Part shown: piece after piece, positions 26,220-37,630 of the stretch
Layout of the letters: each line of letters starts with the position of its first letter
How positions within the stretch are numbered: position 1 is the first letter of the stretch
Made by a program: the position numbers and the translations under genes
The notes under the pieces: generated by a model
The model's input: only the letters and a program-made list of their open reading frames with translations
What the model was told of the DNA's origin: nothing
Database searches by the model: none
Source: Euptelea pleiosperma
Taxonomy: Eukaryota > Streptophyta > Magnoliopsida > Ranunculales > Eupteleaceae
Length of the DNA stretch: 64,000 nt
Assembly: GCA_035048495.1 (NCBI GenBank)
Contig: CM068548.1
Location: 9,661,464-9,725,463 of the forward strand
Direction: 5' to 3'

Positions 26220-28000
26220 TTTTTAATTTGTTTTCGAGAAGTAAAAGTTATATTCAAGAGCAAAAGCCAAAGAGAAATGCAACCAAGTAGGTCAAGATGA
26301 CCTACAAAGGAAAAAAAAAAAAACTACCTAAAAAAGCAAAAACAACTATACCACCAATTCCTAAAAATCAGAGAGCAACCCGAAACAGCCAAAACGACTA
26401 CTAACTAGAGTCTAGAACTATGCAAAATATGCACCCTCATATATACAAAATCTTCAAAAAACAGCCCTCTAAACTCCTTAAAGTTATGACCCACAAAAAT
26501 GTAAGTCTTAATATTAGTTATAAGCATGGAGTTCTTCACTTCATCAAAGACTCTCCTAGTCCTCCTTCCACAAGACCCAAATCACCGTGAAGGAAGAAGC
26601 CTCCAAAGGATACAACCCTTAGAAAAGAAACCATAGGTAGACGAGCCAATGAAGACCCTAATGACTGATTTAGGAATGGTCCACCACATGCCAAACTCCA
26701 AGAAAAAGAAGCCTCAAACTTGCCATGCTAGCTTATAGTCAAGAAAGAGATGGTTAACAAATTCTCCACCACCTTATGTAATTAATTAAAATTCTTTTTC
26801 GCTTGATCAAATTGTCTATGGTCAAGATCGTGCTCAAAGATATTGTTAAAGCAAAGAAAGCAATCTTAGAAGGAACCTTAGATTCCTAAATAATAGTTGC
26901 CAAGAAAGCCGATCCACCATTCTTAATCAAAGACTAATAAGGAATGAAACATCTCAAGACCATAGCCACACCCTCTTATCTACAAGCTCTGTGCAAGGCA
27001 GCTCCAAGATACGATCAAGAAGACAAGAGATGGGACTTGTTTCCCGAACGTTAATATTTATCCTAAAGCCAGAGTCCCAAACAGCATTCTCCCTTTGCTG
27101 TACATATCACAAACTCTTGAATAGAAATCCTTTTCTTATCTAAAAAGCAAAAAACACTCGAAAATCCTCCTTAAGAGAGGACTCCCCCCACCAACAATCC
27201 TCCCAAAATTGCACTCTATATCTAACTCCCACTTTGAATCTAATCTCCTTCCTAAAAACATGGCATACCTTTAAGATACCCCTCTAAACACTATCTATAT
27301 AACAAAACAGCTCAGTTGTCTCGCCCTCTTATAGGCTTCATATACCCAAGGGCCCATGTCAACCCTTACATAAAATAAAATTTTGACGGTTGGATTAATT
27401 TAACAGAGAAATTGTCTCCCCACTTATACCCCTCTTATTGGCTTCACAAAGGATGGCCGAGATCTTATCCCCTAAATGGACTATGGATTTCAACCACTCA
27501 CCCGATTTTGGGAAATGCTTTGTAGGGGAGTGCCGAGGGCAAGGGCCACCCACGATACATCTTAACAAAGCAGAGAAATCACTTATCCCCCCTCTTATCG
27601 ACTTCACAAAGGATGGCCGAGATCTTATCACCCCAAATGGATGGTGGATCTAAGCCACTCACACCCGATTTTGACAAACGCTTTGTCGGAGAGTGCCGTG
27701 GGCATGGGCCACCTACTAGTAGACATACAAGATACAAAGTTCCTCGCTACTCTAACCAAAATGACAACTCCCACACAGTCCGAAAACTAAGCTTCTCCTC
27801 GCCTTGCCGAATCTTCTAAGCAGAGTTTGGCCAAGGTCCATGGTCCTGCTTGAGGCCAAGGTTGACGGTATTAGTGGCTTTGAGATCTTTGACTCCCAAG
27901 CCACCAAGTTCCAATCAACCAAATGGTACTTTGAAGAGCTATCTTTATAATGCCAGAGAAAATTCTTAATGGGCATCTCTAGCCTCTGCCACAATGGACG
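26220..28000 (-). mobile_element. L1-type LINE fragment B (interrupted by a Helitron)
   Basis: Minus-strand L1 ORF2 C-terminal remains, paralogous to 12375-14200. At 27745-27994 it encodes MPIKNFLW...YHLVDWNLVAWE. The element ends near 26220-26300 in an A-rich tail. A 426-bp Helitron-like insertion (27294-27719) splits it. It occupies the same position relative to OMT copy 2 as fragment A does to copy 1. Confidence 0.8.
27294..27719 (+). mobile_element. Helitron-like element inserted in LINE fragment B
   Basis: The element starts TCTATATAACAAAACAG, ends GGGCCACCTACTAG, and sits between A and T with no target duplication, the Helitron signature (5' TC, 3' CTRR). The uninterrupted paralog in LINE A (about 14140-14160, AAACACTACAGCCATAAGAG) shows the empty site. 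Inside are two to three partial head-to-tail units, each with CACAAAGGATGGCCGAGATC. A GTGG...CCAC stem near the 3' end could be the hairpin, but it is weak. It is non-coding. Confidence 0.75.
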
Positions 28001-28589
28001 AGATTATAGAGAAGAGAGACATTTGATTTTTGGGCTAGGACTGATTGAGAAGTGGCCCACCATTGATTTTTGGGCTAGGCCTAATCGATGAGATACATGT
28101 TCCGTTCAGGATGATTTTTGGATAGTAAATCCAATGGTTAGAAATCATCAATCAAGTTGACTTTTAGTGTGTTTATCCAACAATAGGTAGGCTGAGCACC
28201 CACGTCATTAGACCCAAAAAAAAAAATGTTCTACGGAGGGCAACAAGAGTCCTCTGCATAGACTGCGACGGCCCTGGCCATAACTATCTCTTCTATTGAC
28301 TATTTTTGATCAGATGGTTAATATCATCTGATTTGGTTGATTAAGGATCTAAGCAACAGAGATTGTAGATTTCTGCTTGATCAAAATAATAACACCCATT
28401 AATGGTTTGATCTGAAATTAAAATAGACAAGTGGGTATGTGTGATCTTGATTACTGATGATGGATCAATGGATCATTCAAACAATGAAGGCCTGAAGCTG
28501 AAACACCATGATCTAAACATCTAACAAGCAGAATAGGGAAATATAAGATAAGAAAGCAAATTAAAAGTTCAAAAGATCAAAGATCATAC

Positions 28590-28640
28590 CTTTTTGATTC
28601 TCCTCTCCTGAAGAATTTCTTCAATTTGGAACCCAAGGAC
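28590..28640 (-). promoter_or_regulatory. Possible 5' leader exon of OMT copy 2
   Basis: Paralogous to 14541-14600. The minus strand reads CTTGGGTTCCAAATTGAAG and ends AAAAAG before GTATGATC (splice donor). Where unit 1 has a TATA-like run, this unit has a GA repeat (about 28641-28662). If used, the 5' intron would exceed 9 kb and contain two LINEs. Confidence 0.35.
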
Positions 28641-28844
28641 ACAGAGAGAGAGAGAGAGAGAGAACTTAAGAAGAAGAAGAAGACATAACCTCGTGTTCCA
28701 TTTCCTTAATAAGATATTATGGTCCTAATCCACTTTTGATTTGGAAACTTATAAGTTTCCCTGTGGAGCTGTTGAGCTGTGGTCCTGTGGAGCGCAAAAG
28801 AAAAAAATAGAAAAAATGCACCACCTGGTACTATTTCGGGTCCA

Positions 28845-29085
28845 CTGACCCTTGAATGATTGTCCAACCGCATGATGAACCTACATATACCAACAATTAG
28901 CCTGATTGGTGATCTCTAGCTGTTGGATCCCAACATTTTTATGGGGTGATTTCTAGCCGTTGGATTCAAATATTTTTTTGGATACTCAGATTGAATTTGC
29001 TAGATATCACCAATCAAGCTGGTTTTTGAGACAAATCATTGATGGGCCAGTGGGCCCGAGTGTGCCAGGTGGCATTTTTTTTTTA
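28845..29085. mobile_element. MITE core copy
   Basis: The arms GGTCCACTGACCCTTGAATG and TTGATGGGCCAGTGGGCCCG are roughly inverted around TAGCCGTTGGATTC. The right half is shared with unit 1 (about 14690-14820), so the insertion predates the OMT duplication. Confidence 0.55.
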
Positions 29086-29222
29086 TGCTCCATAGCTCCA
29101 CAGGGAAATGCCAACGGAGGAAATTTTTTTTCCAGTTTCAGCTTAGCTGGCATTTATATTTCGATCATTTTGAGGTTGTTTGGATAGAAAATGACGCGTC
29201 CAACATGCAATGTATTGAATAC

Positions 29223-29399
29223 GAGTAAAACTTCTATCACAAGAAATGGTAAATCACACAATCACAAGCCAATGAATTCTCGGCACGTACACAAGTGCTT
29301 TGCAACGTACAATGTGCTTTTGCTTTGAGGTGTACGTGCCGAGAACTCATTGGCTGTGATTGTGTGATTTGCAATCCTCTTGTGACAGAAGTTTTACTC
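29223..29399. mobile_element. Mutator-type MITE, 177 bp
   Basis: Terminal inverted repeats GAGTAAAACTTCTATCACAA and TTGTGACAGAAGTTTTACTC. The 9-bp target duplication ATTGAATAC is perfect (29214-29222 and 29400-29408). The inner arms CTCGGCACGTACAC and GTGTACGTGCCGAGAA continue the palindrome. It is non-coding. Confidence 0.95.
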
Positions 29400-29554
29400 A
29401 TTGAATACAATAAAACTCAGATTCGATCCTTTTAGTTAAGAAACACCTGTCCTGGGTTAAGGTGACCCTTAACCCCAGTTACCCTTAACCGTGGAGAAAA
29501 ACCAACTATAGTTAAGAGTTAAGACCATCTCCAACCGGTCTCAATATTATCAAA

Positions 29555-29937
29555 GGGTCGGGCTCCGTTGACAGATCTAAAATGACAGGTAAATGACGGA
29601 GACACAATATAAGCCAGGTGGCATACTGTTACAGGACGCAGACCGTACGGATGTTTGTCCTATCCCATGGTGGACCTACAAACCAATAATCAGTCTGATT
29701 AATGATTTATAAGTGTTGCATCTTTGTACCTTAAAAACTGCTCAAATTCCCACAGTTGAGATCAGCCCATGAAAATAAGTCCAATCCAAAGCCTATAAAT
29801 CACTAATCAGGCTGATTTTTGGTTTGTAGGTCCACCATGGGATAGGACAAACATCCATACGGTCAGAGTCCTGTAACAGTGTGCTACATGTCTTATATTG
29901 TGTCCCTGTCATTTTGTCTATCAAGAGAGCCCAACCC
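29555..29937. mobile_element. Mutator-type MITE, GGGTCGGGCTCCGTTGAC family
   Basis: A 383-bp inverted repeat with ends GGGTCGGGCTCCGTTGAC and (degenerate) GAGAGCCCAACCC, containing the window-wide core. Perfect 9-bp target duplication ATTATCAAA at 29546-29554 and 29938-29946. Confidence 0.93.
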
Positions 29938-29992
29938 ATTATCAAATTTGATGTCCCTTTTCTAAAATCAAACTCCAACCCGTCTTTATATC

Positions 29993-30167
29993 GAGAAAAT
30001 TTTCGCTGGGCCCAGTCTCCCCACCCAAAATGTCTGACAAGTACCCCAATCCCTTAACTCAACCCTGGTTAAGCCCTTGGTTAGTGGTAAAAAAGGGGTA
30101 CTTTTCAGACATTTTGGGAGGGGGACATCAAAGTTTGAAGTCCCCCGGGCCCAGCGAAAATTTTCTA
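29993..30167. mobile_element. MITE with GAAAATTTTCGCTGGGCCC ends
   Basis: A 175-bp element with near-perfect inverted ends AGAAAATTTTCGCTGGGCCC, inner ACCCAAAATGTCTGACAAGT and its inverse, and a perfect 9-bp target duplication CTTTATATC at 29984-29992 and 30168-30176. It shares no core with the other MITEs. Confidence 0.9.
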
Positions 30168-30249
30168 CTTTATATCCAACATCAAATTTGTTGATTTTTA
30201 CTTTTCACTATCTGAATTTTAATCTACGGGGTGTTTAATTGCCAAGTTC

Positions 30250-30460
30250 GAAAATTCTAATTTTCACATGAAAATACGCCGTTATTTTCTCACATGATAG
30301 AGATGAAGAGTGAAAATTTAAGTGAACATACGAAGGATCCAAAAATCTTTCCCCCAACAAAACCCCTCTAAGCCCGGAATCCATTTCCCTTCTACATAGG
30401 TGAGAATTCATTTCCACCTGAAAATACGCCTTTATTTTCTCACATGATTGAAATATGTGT
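30250..30460. repeat. Short direct repeats
   Basis: TGAAAATACGCC followed by TTATTTTCTCACATGAT occurs twice, near 30267 and 30419, about 150 bp apart in the same orientation. The origin is unknown. Confidence 0.5.
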
Positions 30461-30622
30461 TCTCGGGTGCAAACCAACAGTCATTTAAGGCATTTTCGAC
30501 ATTTATTTTGTTGGTAAAATTTTCCGTGCAATCAAACATGCCCTTATATATTTTTCTTTCTATTCAACTTTTTTTAAATATCATTATTGTACTTACAAAT
30601 TTAAAATTCACATTTTTTTAAA

Positions 30623-30951
30623 GGGTTGGGCTCCGTTGACAAATCTAAAATGACAGGGACACAATATAAGTCAAGTGGAACACTGTTACAGGACTCGGAC
30701 CGTATGGATGTTTGTCCTATCCCATGGTGGATCTACAAACCAAAACTTAGCATGATTAGTGATTTATAGGCTTTGGATTGGACTTATTTTCATGGGCTGA
30801 TTTCAACTGTGGGAATTTGAGCAGTATTTGAGGTACAAAGATGCAATACTTATAAATCACTAATCAGAGTCTTGTAACAGTGTGCCACATGGCTTATATT
30901 GTGTCATTGTCATTTTACCTGTCATTTTAGATCTATCAACGAGCCCGAACC
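30623..30951. mobile_element. Mutator-type MITE, GGGTTGGGCTCCGTTGAC copy 2
   Basis: A 329-bp relative of 29555-29937. It starts GGGTTGGGCTCCGTTGAC and ends GAGCCCGAACC, with a 9-bp target duplication TTTTTTAAA (30614-30622 and 30952-30960). Part of the right core arm is deleted. Confidence 0.88.
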
Positions 30952-30960
30952 TTTTTTAAA

Positions 30961-32560
30961 TACCGTTTGAGTCATTTTCCTTCCACCTTTTTGAAGAAGA
31001 TGCTTGTTTGAAGGGGGATTTATTATTTATACTTACAAAGAAAAGGGGGACTAATTGGAGTTTAATACTTTTTACCAACATCAAATCTGATGAAGATGCT
31101 TTTTTGAAGAAACTGGTTGGAGATGCTTTAAAACACCAAACATTAGCCGTGTAATGGCCGTTCCGTGAACGTGCTTAGTGAAGGATTGTTTGGGCTTCAT
31201 GAACAATCTTATTGATGGGTTCCAAGCCCATGATGAAATGAACTTAACCAATAGCTCCAAAGTGAAACTGAAGACAAGGACTTAGCGTAACCAAGCTTAG
31301 TTTAGATTCCAAGTTCAGGTTCCAAAACTTCAGCTATATATAGAGGAAGTTGAAAACAGCATGAGAAGACATTGTGATCCCTTCTCACAAGGAAACTCTT
31401 AATTCAAACATGTGGAAGGCATCTGTGCAGTTGTGTTGCACATAGAAGGTGGCCTTGAGTAGGGCCCCCCAGACAAGACCCTGAAATCATTCTAACCATT
31501 AGATCGGTAACCGTACTGCTCCTAATCGCTTGATTTGGGAGTCAATAATATTATGGGCAGAAGTCAACTGGTTGGATTAATGTTATATCATACTATATAG
31601 CAGGATGTGATGGTACAATATTTTGTCTATGCAAATGATGCATGGGCCTAGCCCAGCCTAGTCCGGAAGAACCAGTTCAATGTTGCAACTGCTTTCAAAA
31701 GACTAACCTTGGTCCTGTTTTAAGGGGCAAAATGTTTAAAAAAATGTGGGTCCCACATAGTTACCAACCACAGGCCAATGGACCAACCCGGACTGACCAC
31801 CCCATTTTTTGGTTTTTCAACAGGGACTTTGAGTGATTCTATGTTTTAACTATGTACCACTAAGAGGTCTAGCGTACCTTCCACGTGCATCTTGGCATGA
31901 AAGTGTGCGTCTTGATTGATGACAAGTGTTTGGTCACACCAAAGCACCCACCTTTGAAGACACAGTGGACCTTGATGACGCGTGAAAGTGAATTTTGAAT
32001 TGATGACGCGTGAAAGTGAATTTTGAAAGTTCACCACCCCCTTTCGAAGATGCATGTACTATGAAGGTTCACCCTCCACGTCAACCTAATGTGTGGCCCA
32101 CTTATGATGTATGGCCCCCCTTGACACATGTATGATCCATCAACGCCCCTCTATTATTTGACCAACATATGATTTTTGGTAGCGTGTCTTCAACCGAGGA
32201 CGTGCGTCTTGAAGCACGTCTTCAAGGTGCATACCTTTAAAGGTCAAGACCGACGTTTCGTCCTACACGACCATGTGAGACCCCATAAGAATAAATGTTG
32301 ATAGATCATGCGGGCCCAATAAGAACAAAGATCGATAGTTTATGTGGGACCCACATGATTTATCAACTAGTTATTATGTACGGTCTAAAGTTCAGAGCAT
32401 TTTATTTATTTAAAATCAAACTTTATGAATCACATCCGTAACATCTGAATTGTTGTTGCAGTGCTATTTCCACCTCCTTCAAAGGGACCTCCATTGAAGA
32501 TACATCAAAGACAACAACCCTACACCAAATTCCGAAGCACCCGGATGCATTCTTAGATCG
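30961..32560. other. Unassigned intergenic DNA
   Basis: No gene is recognised. A 27-28-bp unit GATGACGCGTGAAAGTGAAT... is tandemly doubled at about 31974-32027. The rest is mixed, with repeated cytosine-rich 'CGTCTTGAA' motifs. Confidence 0.4.
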
Positions 32561-32638
32561 AGCATCTCCAACACTGTGCTATCCTAAAATTTGGCACGGT
32601 GGGTCAAAAAAGGGTGCTCCAACACTGTGCTATCCATA

Positions 32639-32708
32639 TGCTAAAATATAGCATATGCTGTATCCTGTGCCGAATATAGCACATGATATAGCATATGCTA
32701 TATTTTAG
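32639..32708. repeat. Strong palindrome (20-bp arms)
   Basis: GCTAAAATATAGCATATGCT and its exact reverse complement AGCATATGCTATATTTTAGC flank about 28 bp. It lies next to the directly repeated phrase TCCAACACTGTGCTATCC (about 32569 and 32613). It may be a minimal MITE. Confidence 0.7.
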
Positions 32709-33390
32709 CACATGGCAGCTTTATGCATTTTGACTCTTTGGACCATTCAAACCTTTGGATCTTGTACCCCAAATAATGCTCAAAATCCCACAGTTAAAAT
32801 CAACCTATGATTGGCTGATCAGCAGTCCATGTGGCACATTTTTAGAGGATGTTGTCCGTATGGATATTATATTGAAATAAATTTTTTAAATATTAACTTA
32901 AATTCCTGTCCAATTTGTGAACACATGTTCAACAACTTGAGGTGCCATCATCCATCATCTTGATTAGGTCATAGGTCAAAATAGTCATCTGATCAGAGAT
33001 GAGAGATCAGCTTTTGAATTTCTGAAGGCCAAGAATTGGTCAAAATGGTAGGATTATCCCATAAATGTGATGTTGTGACTATGCCCATCCAAGACTTGAC
33101 CTGCCAATTCAAAAACTTGGATCAATGGGTATGATTTGGCAGGTGTTGCTGTTAAACCTAACCCAACCCAAGTCAAATTAACGGAGACCATTAATTGGGT
33201 TCTAATGGGTCAGGTTTGACCTGACCCAAAACTGTGTAAGATTGACTTGGTCGGGTATAGTTGCCGGGTCAACCCGTACCCAGCTGATTATGGGATGTTA
33301 ATTTAATACGTCATTCAAGCTAAATATTGGGGAGTTCAAAAATTCAAAAATCTTGGTGAGTCTCTCTCTCTCTCCCTCTCAAAATAAAAA
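32709..33390. other. Unassigned intergenic DNA
   Basis: No gene is seen. It contains a half MITE core (about 32745-32870), repeated TGACCTGACCC-type words around 33120-33280, and a short CT run at 33361-33378. Confidence 0.4.
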
Positions 33391-33717
33391 AGGGTATTTT
33401 AGTAACACCCCCTGAAATTTGAAAGTAATTTGTAATACCCCGCTATACTTCCAAACATTAGGATTACCCCCTTGACCTAGTTTAACAATGGTTGACTTGA
33501 GTTAAAAAGGACTTGAATCACACGTCGTTAGCATTGTAATAGCAATAATATGGTCCTTTCATAGGTGCATTGACAGGCGCATGCGCATGATGTATGTCAC
33601 ATTTGAATGTTAGTTAAACGATGGTTAAACTAGGTCAAGGGGGGTAATCTTAAAATTTGAAAGTATAAGGGGGTGTTACAAAGTACTTTCAAATTTCAGG
33701 GGGTATTACTAAAATAC
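33391..33717. mobile_element. MITE with GGGTATTTTAGTAACACCCC ends, copy 1
   Basis: Long terminal inverted repeats, GGGTATTTTAGTAACACCCC at the left and GGGGGTATTACTAAAATACCC at the right. The second inner arms are CTTGACCTAGTTTAAC and GTTAAACTAGGTCAAG. The flanks are A-rich, so the target duplication is unclear. Confidence 0.85.
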
Positions 33718-33944
33718 CCAAAAAGAAAGAGTTAGATCCTTTAAAGGTTCCAAGTCACAACATAGAAGTGGAGGGATGTTAAGTGCAATTTCGAAGAGTA
33801 ATAACTCTCAAAAATGATACTCCTGGTGGACCCAAGTTTTCAATTTTGAAAGTGAGGCAGATTTAAGTTGGAGAAATTTATTTGCACCCCACAAATTGTG
33901 AAAGCATCTGAGTAAAACTTCGCTGACCGGCCACCATTTAGAAG

Positions 33945-34192
33945 TAACTAGTAACACACCCCTTAAAATTTAAAAATAACTAATAATACCCCTTAATACT
34001 TTTAAACTTTAGGATTACCTCCCTTGGCCTAGTTTAACAGTGGTTGACTTAAGTAAAAACGGACTTGAATCACATGTCGTTAGCATTGTACTTGCGGTGC
34101 GTTAAGAGGAAAACGTTAGTCAACTGATGGTTAAACTAGGTCAAGGGGGTAATCCTAAAATTCGAAAGTATGAGAGGGTATTACTATATAAT
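33945..34192. mobile_element. Same MITE family, copy 2
   Basis: A diverged second copy about 230 bp downstream of the first. It has CTAGTAACACACCCCTTAAA at the left, GAGAGGGTATTACTA at the right, and the same inner arms CCTAGTTTAACAGTGGTTGA and GATGGTTAAACTAGGTCAAG. Confidence 0.78.
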
Positions 34193-34454
34193 TACATTCA
34201 AATAGAAGGTGAAGCATGTTTAGAGAGAGTGAGAAGGCTTTAAGAGAGTTGAGGGCATTTTTTTTTTTTTTTAAATAATGAGAAAATAACATTTTTATTA
34301 ATAAATATGGTGTTATGAATCTTTTGGTATTCTTATTCAATTGTTCTTTCATCGATCAAGTTACATATATAGCCCCTTTGAGCGCGTCATTTATTAGTCT
34401 TAATAACTGACGTCATCCTAAGTGCACGGCGGGCAACCACTCGTTTATAACAAA

Positions 34455-34775
34455 TGTCATATTCTATAATTGCAGAGGATTTTTCATGCGTGCCTTCTGT
34501 ATACGTATCGGTATTGATACAGCTTTCACAGTTGGATTGATGGCTGTAATTTTGTCTATTGAGATTGTTTTGGCTAAGGGCTGGCGACGACTCTGGATTG
34601 AAGTTGACTCTTAAGTGATTATTAAATGTTTTACTAACAAGACTTTTGAGGCCCCTTGGAAGCTTAGAAACCGTTGGCTTAACGGTATCCACAATATTAG
34701 CCAAATGCAAGTTCGTTTCTCCCGCATCTATTGGGAAAGAAATGCCTCTGCTGATAAGTTTGATAAACCAATAAA
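34455..34775 (+). pseudogene. RNase H (RVT_3) fragment of a LINE
   Basis: The plus strand encodes VGLMAVILSIEIVLAKGW, then RRLWIEVDS, then (after a TAA) VIIKCFTNK...WKLRNRWL and YWERNASADK. These match the E, D and terminal blocks of plant RNase H-like (RVT_3) domains. One in-frame stop breaks it. No RT lies alongside. Confidence 0.7.
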
Positions 34776-34802
34776 ACGGTGTGTCGGCCACCTAATAATA
34801 GC

Positions 34803-35003
34803 CATCGTGTCATGATCGTGCGGTGGTTATTTAGACATAAAGTTGAATTTGAAGGCCGATCATTCCGCTATATTTACTTGAGTTAAATTGGGAATTATAG
34901 GAATCATAATCATAGTTTTGCATGCATGCGTGATGTGTCAGTGGAGCCAGCATTCGGAGACAACGGTCTAAATGTGTCCTTACTACTTGAAACATACAAT
35001 AAT
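34803..35003. repeat. Dispersed direct repeat, copy 1
   Basis: Shares TCATGATCGTGCGGTGG, TAAAGTTGA, GCATGCATGCGTG and TGTGTCCTTACTACTTGAAA with 36113-36333 in the same orientation, about 1.3 kb apart. A gypsy-like relic lies between. The nature is unknown; they could be LTR remnants. Confidence 0.6.
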
Positions 35004-35099
35004 AGAAGTTCTCGATGTTCTGATCTCTAGGAGATTCTTCCAAGATGAGTCTCTTCTCAAGAAGTCATCAGTTGACAGACTCATTTTCCTTCCTGGATT

Positions 35100-35560
35100 C
35101 TTCTGTGCATTACTTTTAATTTGTTCAGCCATTTCTTTCCTTAATTAGCTCGTTCATGACCTTTACGAGGTCTTGAATAATGGGATTTGATGTGACTGTA
35201 TCGGTTTTAGAAGCATCTCTATGCACTCTCCTTGTTTGAACCATGCGTTTTGAAAAAGTTGACACCCTTGATAAAATCCCCACAAACGACGCCAAAAGAT
35301 GGAAGAATTTCTTCACCTCATGATCCTTAAGATTCTGGCAAGAAAAGTTAGAATTTTATTTCCTCTACTGATTGGACGCATGTGGTAACATCAAAGACAC
35401 TTCGATGCTCAAGTAAGAGGATGATGAGGAGTTGCAAGTGAATTTACTAGAGATCAGATGATAATACCTTTCTCGTGACCTTAATAGCATATATATCACG
35501 TGTATGGCTATTAAATATGGTGACACATGTACGGCTAAGATTAATCGATTTATATATGGA
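35100..35560 (-). mobile_element. Ty3/gypsy relic: LTR end, leader and start of gag
   Basis: On the minus strand a leader TTGGCGTCGTTTGTGGGGAT (about 35298-35279), diagnostic of gypsy elements (usually TTGGCGCCGTCTGTGGGGA), is followed by MVQTRRVHRDASKTD, a typical gag start. Upstream (35340-35480) lies LTR-like sequence with TTGAGCATCGAAGTGTCTTTG. The element is cut after about 40 codons of gag. Confidence 0.72.
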
Positions 35561-36112
35561 ATCCACTCTCACTTTATTATCAAAGGTGATCTAAAAGTGA
35601 ACCAACCCTACCCTAACATTTCAGACTCATTTCACCAATAGTGGCCAACTATGAACCATAAACCCGTTCCCGGGCTGTATACCGTGTCGTGTACCGATGA
35701 ACCTTCTAATTACACAAGCAAAACAATGTAATTTTTTTTCCTAGATAAGCAGCAATGCATGGTTGTTGCAATGGTTGGTCATGGATTATTTTATGAGCTT
35801 ACACAAATGAAAAAAAGAAAATGCTAGTCCCTTTCTAGGTTGGCAAAATGTCAATATTCCAAAGAAAAAAAAATATAAAAAAGGGATGTAGGTCAACACC
35901 ATCTATTTTATAGCACTCCGTGTGGGATAAGTTCACAAACCAAGTGGGCCACTGACATTGATTCTATGCTGGTGTTGTAATTCATACTCTTCTTAAACAG
36001 GGTCCCCCCTCTTCTTAAACTGCATTGCCATACACGTGGCACATTTAGGAGCCTTTGATTGACCTCTTTTTAAAGTCATATGATCAAGTTAGTTTTTGAC
36101 CTAATAATCATC

Positions 36113-36333
36113 ATGTTATCATGATCGTGCGGTGGTCATCGTTCAGTCGTAAAGTTGATTTTGAAGCCTGATATATCATTCTGCTATATTTACGGTGAGT
36201 CAACGTTTTACGGGGAATCAAAGGAAACATAATCATACTGTTGGATGCATGCGTGGTGATGTGTCGGCCGAGCCAGCCAATCGGAGACAGCGGGCTAAGA
36301 TGTGTCCTTACTACTTGAAACATATAATAATAT
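36113..36333. repeat. Dispersed direct repeat, copy 2
   Basis: Paralog of 34803-35003, with the same order of landmarks. After it, two further short direct repeats occur: CCACAACCAGC(C/A)AAC and CCCCTCTTTGGAAAG, at about 36450-36510 and 36545-36600. Confidence 0.6.
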
Positions 36334-36619
36334 CTAGTATAGCCTATGGCATGCATACAATCACTACAAATAGTAATCTGGTCAAAGGGACTCAAGCAAA
36401 TGCTGATACAATGGTGCATGTGCTCGATCACCATTGTTGATGTGGGCCACCACAACCAGCCAACATTGATGATTTTCCACTCCCCCCCTCTTTGGAAAGC
36501 CAATGCAGGCTTGGCAACTAACGCCCCTGTAGTAGAATGTGGGCCCCCCCACAACCAGCAAACTTGATGATTTTCCCTCTCCCCTCTTTGGAAAGGGGAT
36601 TCTGGCCTTTCAACTAACA

Positions 36620-37570
36620 AACAGTAAGTATTAGTAGTAGTAGCAGCAGTAGAGAGAGTCTTGAAGTAAGAAAAGATAGAGATGATGCTTCAGAGGAGCA
36701 TTGAGGTTGATCCTCCTCACAACTCATATCACATGCATGGTCCACAAACTCATCAATCCAACGGTTCAATTAGTTGTCAATCTATTTTATTGTGTATACT
36801 AGCCTAAAAATAGAACAATATAGAGTTGGTAGGACAGCCTAACAATTGATCAGCATGATTTATGAGTTTGTAGGCCACGTGTATGGCATGGAGTGAATGG
36901 AGGATCGTTCTCTATGCTCGTGGTGGAGCACCATATATATTGACTTAGTTAAATGGACCACATCGGAAAATAACTCACGACATTTAAGGACGAAAGTTTG
37001 CAATGGTGGCAAACAAAGGCACCAAGTCAATGAAGGAAAGGAAGTTATTCGATGTGGTTCCAACCTTCATTAAAAACCTTACCAGGTACTACTTCAGGAT
37101 CAGAGGGACCACATAAGGTATTGTTTTTATCATGGAAGGTAAAATCCCCACGATCACCGTTCATCTTACCACAAACCATCATTAATTTTGATGAATAAGG
37201 TTGTGATCACTATCAACCTAAGTGTTCTCAGTTTAGACGAATTTCTCGGTCAAGTGAAAAATCGAGACAAACTCCGAAACGAAACGAAACATTCTCAAGA
37301 TATTGAAAAAATGGCAAACGGGTGAAACAGAATATACATTCTGAAACATTTTCAAAATCATCAAATCATATTTTTTCCTTTTTTTTTTGTCATCTGACTG
37401 TATCATAATGTTTTGATTTGTCTGCACGATACAATCAGAAATAATCCAAAACATTACGAAATGAAATGAAACGTACGAAACATTACGAAATTTTAAACCA
37501 TACTGATAGCAAGATCAGAAGATGGGAGCGCCAAATTCAAAAATATCTTAGTATCTAGAGCATAGGATGC
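36620..37570. other. Unassigned intergenic DNA
   Basis: No gene is seen. It contains a trinucleotide run (AGTAGTAGTAGCAGCAGTAG near 36630) and a GAAACGAAAC/CATTACGAAAT-rich region around 37270-37500. Confidence 0.4.
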
Positions 37571-37573
37571 CAT

Positions 37574-37630
37574 CCCCCCCCCCCCCCCCCCCCCCCCCCC
37601 CCGCCCCCCCTCAAAAAAAAAAAAAAAAAA
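37574..37630. repeat. C29-G-C7 tract followed by A18
   Basis: A 29-base C run (37574-37602), one G, seven more C, then TC and 18 A. It is a mononucleotide repeat whose length is likely to vary and to be error-prone in assembly. Confidence 0.9.

Noticed and set aside
34387..34791. 134-codon minus-strand ORF
   Set aside because: It is antisense to an RNase H fragment that has recognisable motifs on the plus strand.
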